Positions 19,146 to 29,210 of a DNA stretch of 51,331 nucleotides are shown here, in pieces. The notes beneath the pieces are model-generated. The model worked only from the letters and a program-made list of their open reading frames with translations. It was not told where the DNA came from and ran no database searches. Source of the DNA: Opitutales bacterium (GTDB lineage: Bacteria; Verrucomicrobiota; Verrucomicrobiia; Opitutales; Seribacteraceae); contig JAQXBH010000229.1 in NCBI GenBank assembly GCA_029252505.1, positions 1 through 51,331 on the forward strand, in the 5' to 3' direction. How positions within the stretch are numbered: the stretch's first letter is position 1; each line of letters begins with the position of its first letter. Position numbers and translations under genes: made by a program.

Positions 19146-20312
19146 TTAAGGCAAGAATAGGGGTTTTGTGGAAAGTGAACCAGAATTAGTTGGGTAATTA
19201 AATGTTTTTCCTTCATAATTTTTAAGAACTAATCCATTTTCGTCTGACTTTACTATGTAATTAGGATTCATTGGTATTTTTCCACCTCCACCAGGTGCAT
19301 CGATCACAAACTGAGGTATACCGTACCCAGATGTAAATCCTCTCAATTCTTCTATTATTTTTAACCCAACCGAAGGATCGGTTCTTAAGTGACCGCTACC
19401 TTCTATTAAATCGCACTGGTACAAATAATAAGGTTTAACTTTCATCATCATTAAACGATGAATGAGGCTTTTTATTATTTGTGTATCATCATTTATTCCT
19501 TTGAGTAAAACCGCTTGATTACCAAGGGGGATACCGTGTGAAACAATTTTTCTACATACATTATATAATTCTTTGGTACATTCTAATGGGTGGTTAATAT
19601 GAATACTCATCCATAGGTTTTCTTGTTTCGAAAATATTTTAAGAAGGTTATCCGTCAATCTTTGTGGAAGGAAAACAGGTACACGAGAACCTATTCTAAC
19701 AAATTCAACATGTGGTATACTAGATAAGCGATTAAGTATGTATTCAATTTTATCGTCTGATAGAATTAACGGATCACCTCCACTGATTAATACATCACGA
19801 ATGGATTTATTGTTTTCGATGTAGTTAAAGCCAGCTTCAATGGATGGGTGAAAACCATACTTTTGTGCATTTGAAACCAATCTACTTCTTGTACAATATC
19901 TACAATAAGAAGCACACCGATCCGTAACTAAAAACAAAACCCTGTCTGGATACCGGTGTACTATACCGGATACGGGCATAGTATTTTCTTCCCCAACGGG
20001 GTCTTTCTTTTCGGTTTTAGATATAACAGATTCAAGACCAGACGGGAGTAGCTGCTTCCTGATAGGGCAACTAGGGTTGTTGGGATCAATTAAATTAAAA
20101 AAATAAGGAGTAACGGCAACAGAGAGCTTATTTTGTGCAATATCAAAACCCTTAATTTCGTTTTCGGTTAATTGAATAAACTGTTCAAATTGTTCTTTTT
20201 TAGTTAACCGATTTCTCATTTGCCATTTCCAATTAAACCAGTCTTCATCATTGGTTGTAGACCAATGACCCTTGCCGCTAAACCAATTTCCTTTTTCGTC
20301 TAATGGGTACAT
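19146..20312 (-). CDS. KamA/EpmB family radical SAM protein (lysine 2,3-aminomutase-like)
   Basis: CASYCRYCTRSR (CxxxCxxC), ISGGDPLILSD, PYYLYQCDLIEGSGHLRT, DAPGGGGKIPMNPNY. Confidence 0.88.
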   Translation of the reverse strand: MYPLDEKGNWFSGKGHWSTTNDEDWFNWKWQMRNRLTKKEQFEQFIQLTENEIKGFDIAQNKLSVAVTPYFFNLIDPNNPSCPIRKQLLPSGLESVISKTEKKDPVGEENTMPVSGIVHRYPDRVLFLVTDRCASYCRYCTRSRLVSNAQKYGFHPSIEAGFNYIENNKSIRDVLISGGDPLILSDDKIEYILNRLSSIPHVEFVRIGSRVPVFLPQRLTDNLLKIFSKQENLWMSIHINHPLECTKELYNVCRKIVSHGIPLGNQAVLLKGINDDTQIIKSLIHRLMMMKVKPYYLYQCDLIEGSGHLRTDPSVGLKIIEELRGFTSGYGIPQFVIDAPGGGGKIPMNPNYIVKSDENGLVLKNYEGKTFNYPTNSGSLSTKPLFLP

Positions 20313-20374
20313 TTGTGAAATAAAATAAAAATAATCATATCTTCTACTCGTAGTTTAAAAGTTATTCAAACATT

Positions 20375-21493
20375 ATGAACGCAGAAAACATTATAAAGAC
20401 AGTAAAGGTAATTATATTATTAAAATTATTAAATACAGCAATTCTCGGAGAAGAAAAAAAATACTTACTTAGTGAAATAGCAGTTTTTGCTCTACCAGGA
20501 GTAGATTCAAAACTATATACGAATAAAGACTTAATTGGTAAAAGTGGAACATTACTAATTTTTCTATCTAATCACTGTAAGATATCACAAGTTTTTCAAA
20601 AGAAAATAGTTGATAATAATAGAGAATGGAAATTAAAAGGCATAAATTTATTAGTGTTTTCGCCTAATTACGAAAACGCTATCTTACCCGATGAACTAGC
20701 GTATTCTGATTCGGGGGACTCATATAAAGAAATGAAAGAAAGGGCTGTACGAGAGAGTTATAATTTTCCATTCATTTACGATGGAAAAGAACAAATAATA
20801 ACAAAAAGTTTAAATGTAAGAATTACACCCAGTGCCTATCTTTATGACAAGGTTGGAAGGCTGGTGTATTCTGGAAGACTTGGAAATCACGAAAAACCGG
20901 AAGAATTCGAAAAGGGAGAACTGAATCAAAATATCAAAAAAATATTGAATAAAGATGATATAGAATTTAACAGAACGAGAAATTTTGGTACGGCAATCAA
21001 ATTCAGAAAAGATTTACACTTGGCTGAAAATGTTAAAAGAAGATATTCGAGCGAAACAGTTCAATTGAATTATGCTGATGAGAGAAGATTAAATTTTTTT
21101 ATAAAACAAAAAACAAATTACCCCAAATTTTTTTACGTGTGGAGCTTACATGAGAATCAAAAACAAAATAGGGAAAACTTAATAACAATATCTTCAAATT
21201 ACAAAATATTTAGAAAGAGAGGTCTAAAGGTTTATACAATTTGTATCTGTAAGGATTCGGAAAAGGGGGTGGCACTTGAAATACTTAAGCAGGCTCAATT
21301 ATCATCTTATAATTACTATTGTTTGGGCAAAGAAATTACAGAAATAAGTAAGATGAGATCATCGGAAGGAAATAAAACAACCCCATTTTGCCGATTATTA
21401 ACGGGAGAAAACCATTTCAAATTCGGAACTAACGGCTTTATAGATGCTAGGATCCTTAGGGTTTCTTTTTTGCAAACATTAAATACCAATTAA
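20375..21493 (+). CDS. Redoxin/AhpC-TSA-like protein with a single Cys at the active-site position
   Basis: TLLIFLSNHCKISQVFQKKI; SLNVRITPSAYLYDKVGRLVYSGRLGNHEKP resembles thioredoxin-fold redoxins. Confidence 0.5.
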   Translation: MNAENIIKTVKVIILLKLLNTAILGEEKKYLLSEIAVFALPGVDSKLYTNKDLIGKSGTLLIFLSNHCKISQVFQKKIVDNNREWKLKGINLLVFSPNYENAILPDELAYSDSGDSYKEMKERAVRESYNFPFIYDGKEQIITKSLNVRITPSAYLYDKVGRLVYSGRLGNHEKPEEFEKGELNQNIKKILNKDDIEFNRTRNFGTAIKFRKDLHLAENVKRRYSSETVQLNYADERRLNFFIKQKTNYPKFFYVWSLHENQKQNRENLITISSNYKIFRKRGLKVYTICICKDSEKGVALEILKQAQLSSYNYYCLGKEITEISKMRSSEGNKTTPFCRLLTGENHFKFGTNGFIDARILRVSFLQTLNTN

Positions 21494-22975
21494 AGTATAA
21501 AGTAAAAAGAAAGAGATCGGGATGAACAACAGAAAAAGTAATTTGATACCTTTTTCCTTACACAATTTATAAAGAAAAAGTATGGAAATTAAATAAAAAA
21601 AGTGAACAGAGTTATCAAGATCCGGTAACACATTAATTTTGAAATATGTAAGTCCTGAAATGGTAAATATACTAAGTAAGTAATCTAATATATTGTATAG
21701 TAAAGAAAAAAAGTAAAAGAAAAAATCAATCTTAATCAAAATTGATAGTAGCAACATTAAAAATATTGATATAATAAATATAAAAGCAATTGGAATAGCT
21801 AGTATATTTATTATGATAGAGCCAGGTACAAAAATGTTAAAATAATCATAAACAAGCAACATGCTTCCGCAGAAAGCAGAATAACTTACCAAAACTGAAT
21901 TGTGTATAAAGCTACCAATATTAATTTTAAAACTTTCCTTAGCTTTTTGTATTTGTGTATTAAAAACGATAATTGATGTAACGACAGTATATGATAACTG
22001 AAAGCCAACCTCCATCAATGCAGATGGATTTACGATGAGAATAATTAAACAAGATAAACACAATGAGGATAAGGTGTTTTTTCTTTTAAAAAAAATAATA
22101 GATAGTTGCCATATATTTATCATTAAGCATGCCCGAATTGCAGATGGTGGGTAATTAACTAGATCCAAATAAATAACCAATATTAATGCGATTATAAGTT
22201 CAGTAATGTATCGGTTAAATGTTATTATAGTAATTAAAAATTTAAAAATTAAATATACAAAACCTATATGTAGACCACTTACTGCAAAGAGGTGCAACGT
22301 ACCGCTTTTTTGAAATGTTGACTTTTGGGAACTAGTTAACATTTTTTTATTACCTAAAATAATAGCATTTATGAAGGAGTTCAACTCATCCTTATTTTTA
22401 ATTGATTCTAAAATCTTTTCTTCTATTAATAAACCTAATTGAACAATTATATTTTTACTCTTTCTCTTATTTACATCAAGAATTTCACAACGTGAAAATG
22501 TGATGTAATAGTCATTATTAATTAATCTAGTTTCTAAGATCCCCTTCACATGATAATCTTGTTTTATCAAAGTTGAGACTTGATTATTTTCCAAACGACA
22601 CAAAATAATTTGATTTGCTAAATTTTCATTCAGTGTAGGTGCAGTAATAATCTCAGCGATATAATAATTACTTTGTAAATTATTAACTTTTCTTTTTATA
22701 TCTAGCTTTAAGGTAACTTCTCTTTTAGGATTTATTTCTAAATTTGGATTAATTTTATAATCATAATAATTAATCAAGTTAAGTAATAGAATAATTTCAA
22801 AAGTAATTAATAATGATGTTTTTATTCTAGAAAATAAGTAATCAAAAATAATTAACTTAATAAATATATGCAAAATTAAAAACTTGATTATTATGTTAAT
22901 AATAAAAACTTGATTTTCACAAAACAGAATAAAAATTATATAAGGAATTAATATTATTAAAATAGGGTTTCTCAT
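21479..22975 (-). CDS. comEC: ComEC/Rec2 family competence membrane protein without C-terminal metallo-beta-lactamase-like domain
   Basis: FQKSGTLHLFAVSGLHIGFVYLIFKFL, YPPSAIRACLMINIWQLSIIFFKRKNTLSSLCLSCLIILIVNPSALMEVGFQLSYTVV; 498 aa ending in TM segments. Confidence 0.85.
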   Translation of the reverse strand: MRNPILIILIPYIIFILFCENQVFIINIIIKFLILHIFIKLIIFDYLFSRIKTSLLITFEIILLLNLINYYDYKINPNLEINPKREVTLKLDIKRKVNNLQSNYYIAEIITAPTLNENLANQIILCRLENNQVSTLIKQDYHVKGILETRLINNDYYITFSRCEILDVNKRKSKNIIVQLGLLIEEKILESIKNKDELNSFINAIILGNKKMLTSSQKSTFQKSGTLHLFAVSGLHIGFVYLIFKFLITIITFNRYITELIIALILVIYLDLVNYPPSAIRACLMINIWQLSIIFFKRKNTLSSLCLSCLIILIVNPSALMEVGFQLSYTVVTSIIVFNTQIQKAKESFKINIGSFIHNSVLVSYSAFCGSMLLVYDYFNIFVPGSIIINILAIPIAFIFIISIFLMLLLSILIKIDFFFYFFSLLYNILDYLLSIFTISGLTYFKINVLPDLDNSVHFFYLISILFLYKLCKEKGIKLLFLLFIPISFFLLYTLIGI

Positions 22976-23037
22976 TTGCTAATAAAATTAATCAATTCAA
23001 GATTTGCACTACTAGGAGAAAAAACTATTATGATGGT

Positions 23038-23907
23038 GTGTTATATGATCGTCCATACATGAAAAGACCTTTTTCTACGAAGAACAAATCTACAGTAGAA
23101 ATTCTTATTGGTATTCTCATAATTTGCTTTTTAATTAATTCTATTACAAGTGTATTTTCCTCTTCAATTAGTAACTTGTTTTTCGAAAACCTTTATTTTA
23201 GTTCAGGGGCAATTACAAAATTTTTTTTATGGACACCTTTCACTTATTCTTTTTTTCACGACGGACCTTTTCACTTAATTTTTAATTTATTAGGTTTTTA
23301 CTTTATTGGTAGAGCAGTTGAGAATGAAATTGGACAAATCAATTTCATTTATTTATTAATTATTAGTTCCAGCATAGGTGCATTCTTTTGGTTATTCTTC
23401 AATAATAGTGGCCAATATTTATTAGGCTCCTCTGCAATGGTAATGGCTTCCTTATCCGCCTTTTGCTTAAGGCAACCCGATAATCCCATTACCCTTCTTC
23501 TTTTTTTTGTTTTACCCGTCAAACTGAAACCCCGTTGGATTTTGATAGGCGTCCTAACCATTGAAATTTATGGATTCTTATTTAATGAAATATCTTCTCA
23601 ATCAGATGTTGCTCATTCCGCTCACCTAGGTGGACTACTAGCTGGTGCCTTTGTTTTTTATTATCTACGCTTAGGTAAAAGTTTTCCTTATTTCGTTTTT
23701 AACTCTTCCAATACCAAATCATCATCTCGAAAAAATACTTCTAATTTCGTAGACAATAATGATTTCAAAATTAATTTTTCAAAGACATCAGAATTACAAA
23801 AGGAAGTGGATCGTATTTTAGATAAAATCAACGACTCTGGTTTTGGTTCCTTAACCTCCGAGGAAAAGATTACTTTAGACAAAGCAAAAAGTTTGCTTAG
23901 AAATTGA
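23038..23907 (+). CDS. Rhomboid family intramembrane serine protease
   Basis: FFHDGPFHLIFNLLGFYFIGRAVENEIG, LLGSSAMVMA, SAHLGGLLAGAFVFYYLR. Confidence 0.85.
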   Translation: MLYDRPYMKRPFSTKNKSTVEILIGILIICFLINSITSVFSSSISNLFFENLYFSSGAITKFFLWTPFTYSFFHDGPFHLIFNLLGFYFIGRAVENEIGQINFIYLLIISSSIGAFFWLFFNNSGQYLLGSSAMVMASLSAFCLRQPDNPITLLLFFVLPVKLKPRWILIGVLTIEIYGFLFNEISSQSDVAHSAHLGGLLAGAFVFYYLRLGKSFPYFVFNSSNTKSSSRKNTSNFVDNNDFKINFSKTSELQKEVDRILDKINDSGFGSLTSEEKITLDKAKSLLRN

Positions 23908-23928
23908 ATCTTTAATAGTTAATTAGGC

Positions 23929-26127
23929 ATGTTATCCTATAACTTTTTTACTAAATTACCAGTACCATATCTAATTTTGGTTTTGTTTAATTTAATTACT
24001 CCTAAGGTAATCATTGCCGGTGAATTACAACCCACTTCACTTATGCAGCAGGAAACAAAATGGTTAGTACAAGCCCTGCAACAAGCCCATTTTAATAAAG
24101 TTTCTATCAAAAATCTAAGTTCCAGAGATTTCATTTTAAGTTATTTAAACAAATTAGATAAATCCAAATTATATTTTAACGAAAGTGATGTGGTAGAATT
24201 CACTAAACGTTATTCCCCGACTTTAATAACATTTTTCGAACAAGGTAATTTGTTTCCTGGTTTTGAAATCTATAATTCATACAAATCAAAATCTATTGAG
24301 AGGCTAGATTGGGTGACGGAGTTTTTAGATTCTGAATTTACCTTCGACTCGAATTCTTCATACAAATTTGATCGTACTGATGCCAATTGGGAGACTAGCG
24401 AGGAAGGTTTAGATGAATTATGGAAGAAGCTGATAGAGTTTGAGGTCTTGGGGGAGGTTCTTTCTTCTGTAGAGACCAATTCAACAAGCCTTAGTCTAAG
24501 TAAGGGCGAACTGACTAATCTCTCAACGAATTCTAAAAGCAAAGTTCGTAAAAGATACGAGCGTTGGAAAAAAAGTATACTTGAATTTGAGTCTACTGAT
24601 GTCCAAGAGTTATATCTAACAACCTTAACCCAAATGTTTGATCCGCATACTACTTTTATGAATATAAAAGAAAAGGAAAAGTTTAACCAAACTATGAATA
24701 ATGAACTAGTCGGTATTGGGGCAGTCTTATCAGATATTGATGGTTATTGTACAATTACCGAACTATTACCGGGGGGCCCCGCAGAATCATCAAGAGAACT
24801 TAATCCGAAAGATCAGATTGTAAAAGTAGCACAAGCGGAGGGTGAGTTTATTAATGTTGTGGATATGAAATTATCTAAAATTGTTGAATTAATCAAAGGC
24901 CCCAAAGACACTGTTGTTAGGCTAGAGGTCAAGCCAGTTAATGATCCTTCATCGACAAAGATTGTGAGAATTATTAGAGATAAAATTAAACTCACATCGA
25001 ATTTAGCCTCTGCGACAATCCATAAAGTAAAGTTTGATAAAGCTGACCGTAAAGTGGGCGTTATTGAATTACGTACATTTTATGGTTCTAGTGGAAGTGG
25101 TCCTAAAGCAACAGATGATGTTGAAGAATTATTACAAAAGTTAAGAGTAGAAGAGGTAGAAGGAGTTATCCTTGATTTGAGAAGAAATGGTGGTGGTTAT
25201 TTAAGTGAAGCGGTCAACTTAGCAGGTTTATTCATTTCGAGAGGGCCGGTTGTTCAGGTTAAAAGTACCGATGGGAAAATCCGAAAGAAATTTGATTTTA
25301 ATCCTAAATTAGCTTGGGATGGTCCACTTATTGTTTTGGTTTCAAGGTATAGTGCGTCCGCCTCAGAAATTGTTGCAGGGGCACTCAAGAATCACAAACG
25401 GGCGATTATTGTGGGTGACAAAACAACTCATGGAAAAGGAACAGTTCAATCTCTTATACAGATGAATTTACCTTTTAACTTTAATTCTTCAACTGGAAAA
25501 AAAAGTGCTGCGAAAATTACGATACAAAAATATTATTTGCCATCGGGAAAAAGTACTCAGATTCAAGGTGTAGAAAGTGATATTTCTATGCCGACTATTA
25601 ATACTTTTTTACCTATCGGTGAATCAGATTTGGATAATGCTTTACCTTGCGACAGCATTGCACCAGTAAACTTTCGCAGACCTGCAAATGAATTTGTATA
25701 TGCATTAGATGATATTCAAAACTTGAAAAAGAAAAGTCTTACTAGGCAACAAGTTTTGCCCGAGTTTGTTTACCTAAACAAGGATGTAAATTGGTATAAA
25801 AATAAGAGAGAGGAAACCACACTTTCTCTCAATCTCGGAAATCGAAGAGAGCAAAAAATTATTAATCAAGAATTTAGTGAATCCATGTCAGAAGACTTTG
25901 ATAATCTTTCAAAAAATGCTTTTACCCAAAAAAATATAAATCTTAATATCGTAGACCTCCAGAATACAAAATCACGAGAAGTAAGAGGTGATAACAAGGA
26001 TGGTAACAGTACAACTAACCTGTACAAACTTCCAACCAACTTTGATATAAGATTACACGAGACATGTAGAGTGATGTCAGATTGGGTTGGCATTATAGAG
26101 TCAAGAAATTTAACGCACAAAAACTAA
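23929..26127 (+). CDS. S41 family tail-specific protease (Prc/Tsp-like, PDZ domain)
   Basis: GIGAVLSDIDGYCTITELLPGGPAE PDZ; VILDLRRNGGGYLSEAVNLAGLFI; SRYSASASEIVAGALKNHKRAIIVGDKTTHGKGTVQ. Confidence 0.93.
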   Translation: MLSYNFFTKLPVPYLILVLFNLITPKVIIAGELQPTSLMQQETKWLVQALQQAHFNKVSIKNLSSRDFILSYLNKLDKSKLYFNESDVVEFTKRYSPTLITFFEQGNLFPGFEIYNSYKSKSIERLDWVTEFLDSEFTFDSNSSYKFDRTDANWETSEEGLDELWKKLIEFEVLGEVLSSVETNSTSLSLSKGELTNLSTNSKSKVRKRYERWKKSILEFESTDVQELYLTTLTQMFDPHTTFMNIKEKEKFNQTMNNELVGIGAVLSDIDGYCTITELLPGGPAESSRELNPKDQIVKVAQAEGEFINVVDMKLSKIVELIKGPKDTVVRLEVKPVNDPSSTKIVRIIRDKIKLTSNLASATIHKVKFDKADRKVGVIELRTFYGSSGSGPKATDDVEELLQKLRVEEVEGVILDLRRNGGGYLSEAVNLAGLFISRGPVVQVKSTDGKIRKKFDFNPKLAWDGPLIVLVSRYSASASEIVAGALKNHKRAIIVGDKTTHGKGTVQSLIQMNLPFNFNSSTGKKSAAKITIQKYYLPSGKSTQIQGVESDISMPTINTFLPIGESDLDNALPCDSIAPVNFRRPANEFVYALDDIQNLKKKSLTRQQVLPEFVYLNKDVNWYKNKREETTLSLNLGNRREQKIINQEFSESMSEDFDNLSKNAFTQKNINLNIVDLQNTKSREVRGDNKDGNSTTNLYKLPTNFDIRLHETCRVMSDWVGIIESRNLTHKN

Positions 26128-26132
26128 ATATT

Positions 26133-26161
26133 AAAGGATTAAATTTAGCACTTAATCCTTT
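26133..26161. terminator. Perfect 10-bp inverted repeat AAAGGATTAA-N9-TTAATCCTTT, candidate bidirectional terminator
   Basis: Read directly; lies at the convergent junction of the S41 protease gene and prmC and includes the prmC stop codon. Confidence 0.55.
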
Positions 26162-27003
26162 CGTGCTATTATAAATCGCTCTCTATTTGTAAAATCTTTA
26201 ATAACTTCTATTTTAGGGAATTTAGACTCTAATATAGGTAGCAATACCGTCTTTTGTCCTAATCCGGTTTCAAGTGCTAGCATGCCCCCTTTACTTAAGT
26301 TACTTTCGGCGAGTGCAATGATCTTACACAAATCTGAAGTCCCATCTGTTGAAACGAGAGCAATTTTTGGATCAAAAAACTTTACTTCATCCTCTGCATT
26401 TTTCCATTCTTCAATAGTTAAGTAGGGAGGGTTGGAAACAATTAGATCATATTGATTCTCTAATTTTTGTTGAGTCCAGTCAAAATTCTCAAATCTTACA
26501 TTTTCTAATTTATTCAAAGATGCATTTTCTCTTGCTAGTTCAATCGCATCACTAGATTTATCTAAGCCGATTCCTGTCGCTAGTTTATTATTTTTGCATA
26601 ATGTGATCAGTATAGCACCAGAACCTGTTCCAAGATCCAAAATTTTTCCACTAAATTTACTTCCGATTCTTTCATTAATTAATTCGGTCAGATATTCAGT
26701 TTCGGGTCTAGGAATTAATGCTCTTTTATCGCATGATAACTCAACACTTCCAAAACTAATTTTACCAAGAATATGTTGTAGTGGAACTCTCTTTCCGCGC
26801 TCGATAACAAATTCCCTGATTTTATTTTGGTATTGTAATTCGACCGGATTTTCAAATTCCAAATATAGCTCCACTCTTTTTTTATTTGTTATAAATGATA
26901 CTATCCACTCCACATCACACTTTGGATTAGGAACGCCTTTTTTCTGTAAAAATTCAGTAGACAAATTTATAATTTCTAAAAATGATAATGGAGAATTATT
27001 CAT
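26152..27003 (-). CDS. prmC: Peptide chain release factor N5-glutamine methyltransferase
   Basis: ILDLGTGSGAILITL, LIVSNPPYLTIEEW; adjacent to prfA. Confidence 0.93.
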   Translation of the reverse strand: MNNSPLSFLEIINLSTEFLQKKGVPNPKCDVEWIVSFITNKKRVELYLEFENPVELQYQNKIREFVIERGKRVPLQHILGKISFGSVELSCDKRALIPRPETEYLTELINERIGSKFSGKILDLGTGSGAILITLCKNNKLATGIGLDKSSDAIELARENASLNKLENVRFENFDWTQQKLENQYDLIVSNPPYLTIEEWKNAEDEVKFFDPKIALVSTDGTSDLCKIIALAESNLSKGGMLALETGLGQKTVLLPILESKFPKIEVIKDFTNRERFIIARKD

Positions 27004-28072
27004 TTTCTAAAAGCATATTTTCTAATTTAATCTTTTGGTCCTCTTGGCTAAGAGCGTCAAACAGATGATCTAAATCTCCCAATAATGCTTCATTTAATGC
27101 ATGAGATGTATAATTTATTCTATGGTCGGTGATTCTACTTTGGGGGAAATTATATGTTCTTATTCTCTCACTCCTATCTCCAGTACCAACTTGGTCTCTT
27201 CTTTCTTTTGCGTACTTTTCTCTTTCTTCCGATTGTTTCAAATTCAATAATCTTGATTTTAGAACTGTCATACCTTTATTTTTATTCTTCAATTGTGATC
27301 TTTCATCGGCACAATAAACCGTAAGACCCGTTGGTTTATGCAAAATCTGTACCGCTGAATCAGTTGTGTTCACTCCTTGACCCCCCGGACCACTTGCTCT
27401 GCATACATTTATTTCCAATTCACTTGGATCAATTTTAATTTCCACATCTCTGGCTTCTGGTAGCACTGCAACTGTTGCAGTCGATGTATGAATTCTTCCA
27501 CTAGCTTCTGTTATTGGTACTCTTTGTACACGATGAACCCCGCTTTCGAATTTAAGTTTAGACCAAACATCCTGACCTTTTAAAAGAAATATAACTTCTT
27601 TAAACCCACCTGTTTCTGAGGTACTTTGGCTCATACACTCGAAATTCCAATTCTTGTTTTCTGCTAGTTTGCAGTACATCCTGTATAAATCTGAAGCAAA
27701 AAGCGAAGCCTCCCCTCCCCCTGCTCCCGCCCGAATTTCTATAATTGTATTCCTGCCTAAATCGGGGTCTTCTGGGAGCATCGAATAAAGTAAAGTTTTA
27801 TGTAAGGAGGGGATTTTAATTTCCAATCCTTCAATTTCTTCCTTTGCCGTTTCGGCAAACTCAGGCTCACTGATTAATTCTTTCGCATCTTCTATCGCTT
27901 TTTGGCAAATCGAAATTTCTTCAAATTGTTCGAGAATTATTTTTATTTTACTGTGTTCTCGAGAAATCTTAGTAGCGAGTTCTTGGTCTTTAAAAACTGA
28001 TGGATCCGCAAGTTTGGATTCAAGTTCATTGTATCGTTGCAGAAAGGGTTCAATGTTTGGTAAATCAACCAT
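26996..28072 (-). CDS. prfA: Peptide chain release factor 1; start at internal MVDLPNIEPFLQRY preferred
   Basis: RASGPGGQGVNTTDSAVQILHKPTG GGQ motif; upstream ORF extension to 28153 overlaps the divergent HAD gene. Confidence 0.93.
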   Translation of the reverse strand: MVDLPNIEPFLQRYNELESKLADPSVFKDQELATKISREHSKIKIILEQFEEISICQKAIEDAKELISEPEFAETAKEEIEGLEIKIPSLHKTLLYSMLPEDPDLGRNTIIEIRAGAGGGEASLFASDLYRMYCKLAENKNWNFECMSQSTSETGGFKEVIFLLKGQDVWSKLKFESGVHRVQRVPITEASGRIHTSTATVAVLPEARDVEIKIDPSELEINVCRASGPGGQGVNTTDSAVQILHKPTGLTVYCADERSQLKNKNKGMTVLKSRLLNLKQSEEREKYAKERRDQVGTGDRSERIRTYNFPQSRITDHRINYTSHALNEALLGDLDHLFDALSQEDQKIKLENMLLENE

Positions 28073-28114
28073 GGAGTATACCATAACAGAACAAAATTTC
28101 TTTAAAACTAGTAA

Positions 28115-29140
28115 ATGAACCCAAATCAACAAAATCGTCAGATACATGGGCAAAACATAATTGCCTGTGTTTGGGACTTTGATAAAACTTTAATTCCAGG
28201 ATATATGCAAAAACCTTTGTTTAAGCATTACGGAATAAACGAGACATCTTTTTGGTCTGAAGTAAATCAACTGCCCGGTTTATATTCGTCCCGCGGAATG
28301 AGAGTCTCACCTGATACCATTTATCTCAATCACTTGTTAAGCTATGTTAAAAATGGTCCGATGCGTGGATTAACAAATGAGAGGTTAAAAGAATTGGGGG
28401 GAGAAATCGAATTTTACCCAGGACTACCAAACTTTTTTGTTGAATTGGCCCAAATAGCCGATCAAGCGGAATTTGCTGGTTATGATTTTAAAATTGAACA
28501 CTACATCATTAGCACTGGTATTTCAAAAATCATAGAAGGAACTAAAATTTCTCCTTATGTTGAAGATATATTTGCCTGTGAGTTCATTGAATCTCCATTG
28601 CCTCCTAACTTTATGAGTCAAACTGAATTTTCACTTCCGTTAGATTTGGAAATCTCTCAGGTTGGCATGACTGTAGATAACACCATAAAGACACGTTGCA
28701 TTTTTGAGATTAATAAAGGATGCAATAAGAATTCCTCTATTGATGTGAATACTTTTATACCCCATGAAGATCGTCGGGTTCCTGTAGACCAAATGATTTA
28801 TGTGGCAGATGGCCCCAGTGATGTTCCAGTATTTACGGTAGTTAAACAAATGGGCGGAAAAACATATGCTGTTTATGATCCCACCAATGAAAAGGAATTT
28901 GAACAGTCCTGTGATTTAGTGGAACGCTCAAGAGTACATAATAATGGCCCCGCCGATTATCGAAAAAGTTCACCTACATCGATATGGATGAGGCAAAAAA
29001 TAAAAGAAATCCTTAGAAATATGATCAAGAAGCGAAATGATCAATTGAGCGAACGTTCTGGAGCTTCTCCTAAGCATATTCAAGAAAAAAGTCATGATAA
29101 AAATGAGTTTAACCTGAAACAAGATACTTTTTGGAAATAA
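28115..29140 (+). CDS. HAD-superfamily hydrolase
   Basis: CVWDFDKTLIPGYM (motif I), IISTGI (motif II), IYVADGPSDVPVF (motif IV). Confidence 0.82.
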   Translation: MNPNQQNRQIHGQNIIACVWDFDKTLIPGYMQKPLFKHYGINETSFWSEVNQLPGLYSSRGMRVSPDTIYLNHLLSYVKNGPMRGLTNERLKELGGEIEFYPGLPNFFVELAQIADQAEFAGYDFKIEHYIISTGISKIIEGTKISPYVEDIFACEFIESPLPPNFMSQTEFSLPLDLEISQVGMTVDNTIKTRCIFEINKGCNKNSSIDVNTFIPHEDRRVPVDQMIYVADGPSDVPVFTVVKQMGGKTYAVYDPTNEKEFEQSCDLVERSRVHNNGPADYRKSSPTSIWMRQKIKEILRNMIKKRNDQLSERSGASPKHIQEKSHDKNEFNLKQDTFWK

Positions 29141-29210
29141 ACGAAATAACTACGAATTAAAAAACTATCTTTCCACTGAAGATTAAAATTGCTACTGTTT
29201 GAATACCAAG

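Noticed and set aside
21902-21915. TGTGTATAA DnaA-box-like sequence
   Set aside because: Inside comEC coding sequence, single occurrence, likely chance in AT-rich DNA.
28073-28153. N-terminal extension of prfA
   Set aside because: MPMYLTILLIWVHLLVLKKFCSVMVYS is not RF1-like and overlaps the divergent HAD gene; MVDLPNIEPFL is a typical RF1 start.
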